Of a stretch of 32,075 bases of DNA, positions 22,216-30,999 are shown one piece after another. Under the pieces are notes generated by a model. That model made no database searches, was not told the DNA's origin, and saw nothing but the letters and a program-made list of their open reading frames with translations. Positions within the stretch are counted from its first letter, which is position 1; the number at the start of each line of letters is the position of its first letter. The translations under genes and the position numbers were made by a program. The DNA comes from Gnetum montanum. Taxonomy: Eukaryota > Streptophyta > Gnetopsida > Gnetales > Gnetaceae. The stretch spans positions 133,034-165,108 of the forward strand of contig MNCI01002244.1 in assembly GCA_015680685.1 (NCBI GenBank), in the 5' to 3' direction.

Positions 22216-23679
22216 TTTCATGTGCCCAAGCAAGCCAATGCAACAAATACCTCAATGCATGGACAACCATGCTCAATTTTTCAAATCTCCTCCTTCTAAC
22301 TCAGTTGTGGGGGAGATGTTCATCCATGATAATCATATACGTGGTGGCTCCTCAATTTTTCTATTTTTTGTTTTACACATTTGTGTTTTTGAAAATTGTT
22401 TATTTTACACCTTTTTGATTTTAAAATTTTTTCCTATTTTACACCATTTATTTTCTTAAATATTTTACACTTTCTTATATTTTTTATTTTATTTTAGTGG
22501 GATTTTCCAATTTTTGTTAATAAACATGCTTTGTGCCAATAGGACATAGTAGTGATGTAGTTGTTGCTAATGGTGGTTTATGCTTAATGTTTTTGTTTGC
22601 TAACATCTTATTTCTATTTTTGAATTTTTGTACTGATGACTAAGGCATGGTTTCTTTTTCATGGAATAGGCAGTGAATCCATGGCATTCACCCATCCACA
22701 AAAATCTATGGTTTTCCTCATTTTGGGAATAAGAGGTCCCTTTTATTAAATAAACCTTTAATAAATTTGTGACCTTGGTGGTTTCCAGAATTAGGAAGGA
22801 TTCAAATTTTTGCATAGGATGCTTAATACTCTTTGTACTCTTCTACTTACTTGGGTGCATGAGTGTTTTTATGGATTTCTTACTATTCTGTATCGACCAA
22901 TAACAAGAAGTTGAATAAGTCTTTGCATGGTGTGGTTCCCATTCAAAAATTTCAAAACAAAAAAACAAATAAAAACAAAAATAAAATAAAAAAACATTAT
23001 GGAAATTAAAAGCACATCCCTTAGACAAATAAATGGGCTACAAGAACTAGTTATGGGACTAAAAAGACATGTTACCCATGCCTGAAGGTCTCCTCTAACT
23101 AAGGCCCTCTCTCACTTCCTACTTCTCTTTTCTTCTCTTTAAGAAATGGTGGTTGTTCTATGGTAGAATTCTTATGTCTTAAGGGGATGGATTGGTCTTG
23201 GAGTGGTGATGTGAAATCATTAAAAGTAGTTGGTTTTGGTTTGGACTGAGGATGGATCTTCTCATGTCATTTAAACACAATTCCATAAGGGACTTCTTAT
23301 GACCTCAATTTGAAATTCTATTCCACCTTCTCCACCATCCATCCATGCTGCCCATAACTCACCCCACTACCGGTGTTCATGTTTTTTTTTGATATGTTTG
23401 TCTGACGTACTTGAATTCTTTGGTAGAATTTTCTAGGTTTTGGTCCTTAACTTTCATAAATCATTAATCACATATGGGGTCCATGGACTCCTTAGGTTGA
23501 GGTTATGCAAGGGTAAACAAGGCATGTGCCTGCTATGGGGAGGATCCACTTGCATATCTCTTGGTTGGGTTTGTGTATATCCAAATAGATCCCAAGTTTT
23601 CATCCACAAGATAGAAGGTCCCATTGAGTCTATGTATGCCCTAGACACTTGAAAGTTGGATCTTGGGATCATGTAGATT
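22216..23679. other. Region between two retroelements; no gene supported
   Basis: Begins with the putative polypurine tract of the plus-strand element (about 22304-22318), then T-rich DNA in which TTTTACAC recurs at 22371, 22403, 22437 and 22463. An A-rich tract lies at about 22955-22995. The remainder has small open frames on both strands without recognisable features. The border between the plus-strand element and the minus-strand gag lies somewhere in here, and I could not place it. Confidence 0.45.
22955..22995. repeat. A-rich tract
   Basis: About 40 bases of A broken by single C or T residues. It could be the tail of a retroposon in plus orientation, but no element was recognised upstream of it. 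Confidence 0.5.
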
Positions 23680-25064
23680 TTTGCAGCTTCATCTACTACT
23701 ATAACTTTGCCCTTACCTCTTTAGGAGGCACATTAGGCTTCTTCTTGCCTTCTACCATTACGATCACTATTTTTCTCTTTGGATTCTTTGACGATCCTTA
23801 TAGAATTTTGAAATTTTTCATCCAAAAAGTCCCATAATTTATCAACCTTTGCCAAAATATCATAAACAAATTTTTGGATGGACAAGGTTTTCCTATTTAG
23901 CACTTCATTGAGCTGTGACTCCTCCTCATCACAAACTTGGACCTCTCATTTCTTGATGGAAGGATCCCTATTATACTCTTTTGCACTCTCCCTTTTTGAT
24001 AGCTAACCTTCTTCTTTTGCTACTTGCTCAATTAGCCTTTAGATTTGATGAGCTCTCAGTTTAGACAATCTCCCTTTGGCATACACCCCAAGAGTTCTTC
24101 TAGTTTCTTCTTTGAGCCCATCTATAATGCGGTGAAGTTATTCCCTTTGAGAATAACCATGGCTTGGACATTGGTGCAAGAGTGAATAGTATCTACCCAT
24201 GGTGGCATCCAAGAGTTCATGTGTTCCCTATTTCTAGCCTTGGATTTTCCTTCTCAGATTAGACACTCTAGAGTATGTTTGATATTTTTCATTGAATAAC
24301 ACCAACATGGTACTCCATTGGTGGATAGATTCTAACTCCAAGAACCAATACCAACTTCTAGCTTCCTTGATGAGTGTCTTGGGAAAAAGCTTGATTTTCT
24401 ACCATTCATTTTCTATATTTTGTAAGGCATAGGCATCATGGAAATCTTGTAGATGTGTTTGTGGATCAAGGTTATATCCTCCCTCAAATCTTTGCAGATT
24501 GTTCATGTCTAAGCACTTGATCTGACTATGTTTCATATGCATGGTTGGAATTTTAACTACCTTTGTAATGTTGAGCATGCCTTGAGTTGCAAATAGAGGT
24601 TTATCATCATCATTTTGTCAATGATGTTGATGATGGTTTTAGCCACCCCTTTGGTCTTGGTGGCCTTCATGGTCATTTTTTCTCATTGATCACCTTCATT
24701 GAGATTATTTCATTGGCAGATTCTATGAGAATCATCAAATGAAGAGGAATGTTCAAAATTAGATGAAGAAGATGAAGAGGAAGGGAAACTGGCACCACCA
24801 CTACAATGTTTGCCATCACTTTTTTGCTTATTACGATTGCCATCTTTGGATCCCTTGCCATTGTGATGCTTGCCTAATTCCCTACCTTGGCTATCATTTT
24901 TTCCTAAACCTATTTTATGAATATTAGACTGTAAGTTTAGGTTCACACCCTCATCAGTAATAACAGGGGATGGAAAATATTCATGTTGAGAACCTTCAAA
25001 GGAAGGATCCTCATTGTCATCTTAATCTGGTAGGAACAAGGGATTAGTGAAATGTTTCCACTTC
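23680..25064 (-). pseudogene. Gypsy gag, C-terminal two-thirds (broken)
   Basis: Begins on the minus strand with TNPLFL and NEDP-type codons (25040-24990), matching the gag around 16.52 kb, then VNLNLQSNIHKIGLGKN, an S/N/K-rich linker (24710-24946) and a decayed capsid core down to about 23680. It continues the gag that starts at about 26275; the solo LTR at 25065-25940 splits the two. Several stops and frame changes also occur. Confidence 0.7.
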
Positions 25065-25376
25065 TGATGAGTGGCAAGGTACCCCTACACTCAACCATAC
25101 GAAACGAGCATAGCACACACGATCCGGTTGAACTCCGTAGATGGACTAGTTGTGGCACCTAGAGAGTTATTCTTAGGTCACAGTTCATTGTCTTCCCACC
25201 TATAATAGTGTTATATTTGTCACATATGGTTTAGTCTAGATGAGGTGTATGATATGGTCCTAATCTATGCTACTCTTGAAGGTAGTCGAAAATAATATTT
25301 AACTAAGCTAAGCTAGGAGGAAAAGGGTAAGAGAATCTAATCTAGCCGTACACATCTTGGACCTCGTGCACGACTA

Positions 25377-25492
25377 CCACTAGGACTACCAAGCGTAGAT
25401 CCTAGGGACACCACTGGGATTACCAAGCATAGATCCCAAATACGCCACTGGGTTACCAAGCGTAGATCCTAGCTACACCACTAGGCTACCAA
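25377..25492. repeat. 34-bp minisatellite inside solo LTR
   Basis: Four units starting CCACTAGGACTACCAAGCG, then TAGATCC, begin at 25377, 25411, 25445 and 25478 (spacing 34, 34, 33); the last is partial. Single worn units of the same phrase (CTAGGATTACCAAG) occur in the other LTRs, for example near 3851 and 28525. Confidence 0.8.
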
Positions 25493-25819
25493 GTAGTCAC
25501 ACTTAAATGCTTGTAATCAAGTCATACTCGTTCCATGTTCTAGGAGTTTAAGGGTGAGAGAGAGAAAATATTAAATAACATTAAATAAATAAAAAATTAA
25601 ATAAATGACAAAGTGAATGCTGCAATGATGAAGTAATCTCGATCTTTATTGCCGATCACATGCGTGTCCAAGTACGGCACACTCGAATAAATACACCATA
25701 CAATTACATTCACCACATTGCAGGCAGACACGGGAAAAAATCTAACTCTGGAGGGATCAAACTGCCAGAGCTTCACTACTTCTAACTGGGATCCCCAAAC
25801 AAGGGAGAGCTACGTCTTC

Positions 25820-25827
25820 TTTATAGA
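25820..25827 (-). promoter_or_regulatory. LTR TATA box (family A copy 1)
   Basis: The minus strand reads CTATAAAGAAG, just downstream of the GATATC palindrome array and about 115 bases from the LTR 5' end. The matching site in the other family A copy is CTATAAATAAG at about 28918-28927. Confidence 0.55.
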
Positions 25828-25843
25828 TATGACGGTAGACTGC

Positions 25844-25913
25844 GATATCGCGTACGTGATATGGTAGGGAAGATGCGATATCACATACATGATATCATGG
25901 GGGATGCGATATC
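25844..25913. repeat. GATATC palindrome array, family A copy 1
   Basis: GATATC or a one-base variant starts at 25844, 25858, 25877, 25891 and 25908 (spacing 14, 19, 14, 17), mostly inside the larger palindrome GCGATATCGC. It lies between the LTR end and the TATA box, the place of U3 enhancers. Confidence 0.8.
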
Positions 25914-25940
25914 GCGGCCTATGCGAATCGCATCTCATCA

Positions 25941-26275
25941 ACTTCGTAACTTCATGGAGCTTCTCTTAACGTCGATCTCACTTATGTTGTATTTCAATGG
26001 GATAGTAGTTCGAACTATCATAACCATCCATAATGTATTGTTCATGAAGATTTGCAATGTCAAACTTCTTGAGGGTTTGAAACAACATTCTAGGCATAGA
26101 ACGATTGAGGGGCAAGATAATTTTGCCCTCCATATCACACCATCGCAACTATTCATCCTGATGTAGGATGAAAGCAAAATCTAGTACATACTCATCTAGA
26201 TGAGTATATACCACTTTACACTCTTGTGGGATTGGTGGTTTGACATCTTCATGCTTGTGAGAAGAAGAAGAAATT
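25941..26275 (-). pseudogene. Gypsy gag N-terminus (broken, cut by solo LTR)
   Basis: On the minus strand the sequence starts with Ser codons and HKHEDVKPP, then VVYTHLDEYV and FILHQDE, matching residues near the start of the gag at 16172. The start codon is not preserved where expected. One stop follows FILHQDE. The segment ends at the target duplication of the solo LTR and continues on the other side. Confidence 0.7.
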
Positions 26276-26411
26276 TTTCAAAACAAATTAAAATTATTAG
26301 TGTGTTTTTATAATTCTATGTATAGTGGAAATGATATTGACCTTGAGGTTCGTACAAAAATATTAATGGTATTCATTTAAACCTAAATAGCACATGTTTC
26401 AACAAACAAAG

Positions 26412-26430
26412 TCCTTGGCAACGACACCAA
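26412..26430 (-). other. Primer-binding site, tRNA-Asp type
   Basis: TTGGTGTCGTTGCCAAGGAC on the minus strand directly follows the LTR. It agrees with the tRNA-Asp primer sequence except for G/C-to-A/T changes, and is better kept in its second half than the other two copies. Confidence 0.75.
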
Positions 26431-27337
26431 TGATGAGTAGCAAGGTACCCCTATGCCCAACCATACAAATCACAAAGTGTTCATGCATGGTCCAGTCGAA
26501 TTCTATGAAATTTATCATTTTTAGTGCACTAGCCTTCTAGGAAGTGAATATTACCTTAAGGTCAATCATTGTCTTCCAAATTATACTTGTGATGTACACT
26601 GGCACAGTTAACTGTAATTGAGGTATCTGATTTTTATCATTTTGTATTTTATGGTTTGGTATTCAAAGGGAGATAAAAGTGATTGGATTAATGCATTTAA
26701 ATTAACTAATTAAGTAGTGTCTAACTAGTGCCAACATAAGCATTCGATCCCACTTTCCACACATCCTGAACCCATGCATCCATTGCTGGGTTACCAACCA
26801 TTACACTACTAGGCATACGAAGAAATAATGCTACTAGGATTACCAAGCAAATAAGTGGTCATAGTTATGTGTTTAATCTATCTTGCTTAATTGCTTCATT
26901 AATTTAATTACTGGAAAACATTTAATACATAATTGAAAATATATAATAAATAATTAAAAACATTAAATGCATAAATAAAATATTTAATATATCCAAAATG
27001 CTACAAGGTTTATCAGAAAGTTCATCTTTATTGCTGCACAGACTATCGTGCTCAAGTAAAATAATGCTCAAATAAAGATCTATACACTCAATGACTCCTA
27101 CTACGGGCACTTGGGAGGAAAATTATAACTTTCAAATGGAAAAACTACAAGAGCTTCACTACAATTAAAATCTCTATTGCCAAAAATGTAACTAGTAGGT
27201 GTGTATTTATAGCCAAAAATAGACATTGCATTGATGGGGCTTCATCGATGCATGATATGATGCATTGACAAGGCCTCCTCCATGAGGCCCAGTCAATGAG
27301 GCCTTGTCGACATAGCCAACCAAACTATGACTCATGA
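26431..27337 (-). repeat. 5' LTR, family B copy 2
   Basis: On plus it starts TGATGAGTAGC after the PBS and ends CTCATGA at 27331-27337, a worn CTCATCA (907 bases). The minus strand has CTATAAATAC (TATA, 27204-27211), GAGCTCTTGTAGTTTT-like and AATAAAGATGAAC blocks that match 15121-16016. GGCCTTGTC and GGCCTC modules stand upstream of the TATA box (about 27225-27320). Confidence 0.75.
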
Positions 27338-27968
27338 ATACCCTAGCATGTCCTTACCCATTTTCCTTAACAACTAAGCCTTGTAACTACTACATAGTGC
27401 TTCTAGGAAATGTCCAGGCATCTACAAAAATCTAAGAAAAACTCATTTATGAGATTTAACAAGGTTCTAAAATTGACTATCAACTTGATGGTAGTCCTTC
27501 TTGTTTTTTTATCTAGGCTTGGGGAGTGGCTTTGGCAAAGTTATTGCTTATGTCATTATTGTAAAATAAGATTAATATTTAATTTATCATAAATTGTTTT
27601 AGTTTATAGAAAATTAAAGGTTTTAATATAGATATGGTTAATCACTTGATGTGTTAAGGCTTTCGTTTTAGATAATAGTTAATGCTTTTCACAACTTAGA
27701 TATGAAATTTTTTATCTTTTAGAAATCCATAAGAGACAATGTAAATATAGCTAATAGATTATATATATATTATATATAAGGTGGCCAAGAGAACATGGCC
27801 TAAAATGTTGATAGAGGTTTAACTTCTCAATAATCAATAAAATGCTTAAAGGATGACTAACTAGGCATTTTTTTCTCTTTAAAGAAAATGCTAGATAAAG
27901 GATATTTAACAAGAACAGACTACCAGAACCCCATATACCACCATCTACTCATTTCCATCCTTCATTTC
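27338..27968. other. Unassigned DNA between two LTRs
   Basis: About 630 AT-rich bases with a TATATATATATT run near 27757. A 60-codon open frame on plus is hydrophobic at its end but has no other support. No target duplication could be matched to the LTR at either side. Confidence 0.4.
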
Positions 27969-28394
27969 TGATGAGTGGCGAGGTACCCCTACACTCAACC
28001 ATACAAATACGAGCGTGCATGCACAATCCGGTCGAACTCCGCAGACTAAATGCCTTAACGCCACAAGAAACACTTGGGGTTAATCGTTCGTTGTCTTCCC
28101 AGGCTTGCTTGTATGTGTCACGGTGTATGGTTAAGCAAGTATGAGGTATGTGATTTTTTTGGTATTTTTCAGTTTATCTCCTAAGCTATGAGGGAAAGGG
28201 TTGAGAAACTAACTAACTCTAACTAATGTCCTAAGTCTAAATTAACTAGCGTCAGCATCCGTTCCCACTTACCGGACACACCCTGAACTATGCAACTGTG
28301 GTTACCAAACGCTAATTGTTACTGGGATCACCACACGTAACGAAAGTGCTCGAAGTGGTTGTACTGAGGAACCTATTTAGCCTAAGTGTGATAA

Positions 28395-28675
28395 GCAACC
28401 GATTCCTTGGCTAGCCGTACACACCCGTGGATGCTCGTAGCCAAGTCGTACTTATCACACGTTCTAGCCTAGCGATGAGCAGCCGATTCCTTAACTAGCC
28501 GTACACATTGGACTACTACTGGGATTACCAAGCGCAGATCCTGGAATACGCTACTGGGTTACCAAGCAGCCAATGCTTGTAGTTAAGTTGTACTCACGCA
28601 TTGCGACGAGCAGCCGATTCCTTGATTATCCGTACACATCCGTAGATGCTCGTAATCAAGTCGTACTTGTGTGCA
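28395..28675. repeat. Internal repeats of LTR family A copy 2
   Basis: The phrase GCAGCCGATTCCTT...CCGTACACA occurs from 28395, 28479 and 28610, followed by AAGTCGTACTTAT or AAGTTGTACTCA-type segments. Spacing is 84 and 131 bases, so insertions separate the units. Copies differ at several bases. Confidence 0.75.
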
Positions 28676-28917
28676 CTAGGAAAGAAATAAATAAATAACA
28701 ATAAATAAAACCATGTACTGTAAGGTTTATCCAATCAAGTTCATCTTTATTTCCGTACACAACTTATGTTTAGGTTACAAAGTTGCTCGAATAAAGAGCC
28801 GTTCACTCTAGGACTCCTACTGCGGGCACATGGGAAAAATTCTAACTCTGGAGGGATCAAACTGCTAGAGCTTCGCTACTTCTAGCCAGGATTGGGAAAT
28901 GAAGGAAGTGCTGCCTC

Positions 28918-28927
28918 TTATTTATAG
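28918..28927 (-). promoter_or_regulatory. LTR TATA box (family A copy 2)
   Basis: CTATAAATAAG on the minus strand lies about 20 bases after the palindrome array, in the same position as the TATA-like site of the solo LTR. Confidence 0.6.
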
Positions 28928-28944
28928 ATATGGCGGTGGACCGC

Positions 28945-29049
28945 GATATCGGGTACACGATATTGCAGGGTACACGATATCGCAGGGAAAGATGCGATAT
29001 CGCATGGGATGCGATATCGCGGCGGCCTCGATATCGCATACGCGATATG
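28945..29049. repeat. GATATC palindrome array, family A copy 2
   Basis: Seven GATATC or one-base-variant cores start at 28945, 28959, 28976, 28996, 29013, 29030 and 29044 (spacing 14, 17, 20, 17, 17, 14). Several lie in the full 10-base palindrome GCGATATCGC. The array fills the U3 region from near the LTR end to just before the TATA box. Confidence 0.9.
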
Positions 29050-29077
29050 GTGGCACTATGCATGTCGTGTCTCATCA

Positions 29078-29090
29078 TACCCCCATGACT
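29078..29090 (-). other. Polypurine tract next to 3' LTR
   Basis: AGTCATGGGGGTA on the minus strand directly precedes TGATGAG, as a plus-strand priming site should. The same 13 bases recur at 29671-29683. Confidence 0.65.
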
Positions 29091-30853
29091 GAATGAAAAC
29101 TCATCCTTGAGTTCCTTACAATGATATCAGGTAGGTATGAGATTATTGAGGGAAATGGAACTAATGGGATGACATGTGAACGGGTCTTTATTACAAGACT
29201 TAACAAAATTGGTGTTCATGACAACAAGGGTGAACACCTTATTACAATGACATCAGGCCACATTTGGTAGCTGAGAGAAAAGAGGAGAGAGAATAGAAGA
29301 GGAGAAGAGAGAAGAGTCTTGTTACTGCCAATGCCTAGATTGTGCCTTCTGTTGTCCATCCGTAAATGCATTATCAATCCTGCTCCTGGCACAGCTGCTT
29401 TAGTGCTACGCCATTCCAAGTGTTTGCACCAGATCCATTCCGTTGTTGTATGATTGTCATCTGCACACACAACACAATCATATATTAGCAAGGGTAATTG
29501 AATCATTAAGTAAATAATACCTTGATTCGGTTCAGGTCCATTGGCTAGGTTGTGGTATGGCTGATATGGATTTGGGAAAATGTGGATGATGACTACTGAA
29601 GGTATAGGGGTTAGGAAGAAAAACGAAAAAAGTCCGAGGCTTAGGAGAAAAATTGGAAAAGCAGGCCCCGTACCCCCATGACTAATCGCAAACCTCCGGT
29701 AGCGTGAGAATGAAGAAGGAAAAGGAGTAAGAAATATAGGTGAAAAGGGACAACTATGGCATCAGTGAAGTGGATGTCAAGATGGAAATGAACAAAACTG
29801 AAAATTAATTGCAAAAATGTTAAGGAAAAGAAGTTAACTAATATTCCAAATAGGATTGTTAGTGGGTCCTCCCCAAAGCAGGCTCGTGCCCTTAATGCCC
29901 TGAAAATCCCACATTCAAAGAGTCCGTAGGCTCAGGGAATTTCCTTTGGAACAAGATTTAAAGTCTTAACCGTAAGAATTTACCAAAAAGAAAACAATGC
30001 ATCAACCAAAATAGACACTAATGATACAATCGGCAATGAGGTGAACAATGGAGAGAAGGATGGGAAGAAGAGAAGTGGAATGGAATCCCAAGAACAAGGT
30101 GGTGTACAGCCCCTTGTGTGGTTTATGATTAATGTGACTTGGTGAATCTCATTCCAACTCTGGCTCAAACCAACCACTTCCAGTGACTTCGCATCAATGC
30201 ATTTGGCTAAATCATCCACTTGGATAACAAGGATGCATCTTCAAAGAGCCACCACCATTCCGACGAAATAAAGGAGAGAATGGGAAGAGAGAAGGTCCTT
30301 AGTTAGAGGGAACACTTTGGTTCCATAACCAGTGCTTGCAGTCCAAATTTTATTTCGTCTAAGAAGTGTGCGTTGAATCCTCACTTTGGTTTTTTTTTGT
30401 GTTTTTTGTTTTTATGCGTGGGGACCACACCATGCAAAGACTTCTTATTTTTATTGTCTCAGCTTCCGAAGAATGGGTAACATCGGAACAGTAAGAAAAC
30501 TCAAGAAGAAAACAACCAAGCACCCAAGTGAATGACCAACACAAGAGCACCAAGTTCCCTTGAAGTCACACCCTTTGCAATCCTTGAGTCCTTCCTTAGT
30601 TTGAGAAATGCCCAGTCACCGGTTCATTAAAGTTCTTATTAGAAAAGGGAATTGTACATTTCCAAGCCAAGGGAAACCATAGAATGTGATGGATGGATGG
30701 ATGAAGTGATCTCATTACCTACCACATCAGAAGAGACATACCTTAGTATCAACATTGTAACTTAAAGGTAAAAACCAAACATTAGCAATTAATGGAAAAC
30801 AGTTCATCCCATCGGTTTGAACACTTATTGGGTGACGAACTTACAAGGTGGGT

Positions 30854-30854
<1 letters not shown>
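29091..30854. other. Non-coding internal block of the gag-only element
   Basis: No gene can be supported on either strand; open frames are short and unlike pol or env. Purine-rich plus-strand stretches (AGAGAAAAGAGGAGAGAG, about 29272-29310) and a second copy of the polypurine word are the only clear features. It takes the place where pol would be. Confidence 0.5.
29671..29683 (-). other. Second copy of the polypurine-tract word
   Basis: AGTCATGGGGGTA (minus strand), identical over 13 bases to the tract at 29078-29090 and 593 bases further into the element. Here it is not followed by an LTR start. Confidence 0.6.

Positions 30855-30927
<73 letters not shown>
30855..30927. repeat. (AC)36 microsatellite
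   Basis: An uninterrupted run of 36 AC units plus one A. Its purity suggests recent length change. It follows gag in the minus orientation, so a gag frame reads through it as Cys-Val repeats. Confidence 0.95.
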
Positions 30928-30930
<3 letters not shown>

Positions 30931-30999
30931 CAGAAAAGTATAACGATGGTGTAAAACAAAAATGAGAAAATTTAAAGAAAGTTGTAAAACAAAAATTAG

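Larger units (their letters stand above)
15121..22320 (+). mobile_element. Ty3/gypsy LTR retrotransposon, degenerate, no 3' LTR found
   Basis: Order on the plus strand: 5' LTR (15121-16016), tRNA-Asp-type PBS (16018), gag (16172), linker, protease, reverse transcriptase, RNase H, integrase (to about 22215), then a G-run (GTTGTGGGGGAGATG, about 22304-22318) resembling a polypurine tract. Integrase after RNase H defines the gypsy order. Every domain is broken by stops or frame changes, and the LTR sequence does not recur downstream, so the element is old and probably truncated or rearranged at its 3' side. Confidence 0.8.
25060..25945 (-). mobile_element. Solo LTR (family A copy 1) with perfect 5-bp target duplication
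   Basis: The LTR is 25065-25940 (876 bases) and has 7-base ends TGATGAG...CTCATCA. It is flanked by ACTTC at 25060-25064 and ACTTC at 25941-25945. The two sides join into continuous gag sequence when it is ignored. A complete element would have two LTRs, so this fits loss of the interior by LTR-LTR recombination. It is oriented minus: TATA near 25820 and the palindrome array at 25840-25915 lie at its 5' end. Confidence 0.9.
23680..27337 (-). mobile_element. Minus-strand gypsy element, family B, 5' part with nested solo LTR
   Basis: In minus orientation: 5' LTR (27337-26431), PBS (26430-26412), gag N-terminus (about 26275-25941), a foreign solo LTR (25940-25065), then the rest of gag (25064 to about 23680). 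No protease, RT or 3' LTR follows, so the element is truncated or rearranged on the left. It has the same layout as the plus-strand element at 15121, pointing the opposite way. Confidence 0.7.
27969..29077 (-). repeat. 3' LTR, family A copy 2
   Basis: 1109 bases with perfect 7-base inverted ends, TGATGAG at 27969 and CTCATCA at 29071-29077. Flanks are ATTTC and TACCC, so there is no target duplication; the right flank is instead a polypurine tract (AGTCATGGGGGTA on minus), which marks a 3' LTR. It shares with the solo LTR the segments ACTCTGGAGGGATCAAACTG and GTACCCCTACACTCAACCAT. It is longer than the solo LTR because of extra internal repeats at 28395-28675. Confidence 0.85.

Noticed and set aside
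25861-26166. Plus-strand open frame of 101 codons
   Set aside because: It spans the palindrome array, the solo LTR border and antisense gag, so it is a chance frame.
28945-29049. CRISPR-like array
   Set aside because: Units are short palindromes at 14-20-base spacing with no unique spacers, in plant DNA inside an LTR.
27969-29077. Second solo LTR
   Set aside because: The flanks ATTTC and TACCC do not match and a polypurine tract adjoins the right side, so a 3' LTR fits better.
28857-29096. Arg/Tyr/Ile-rich open frames on both strands
   Set aside because: They are translations of the GATATC palindrome array, not proteins.
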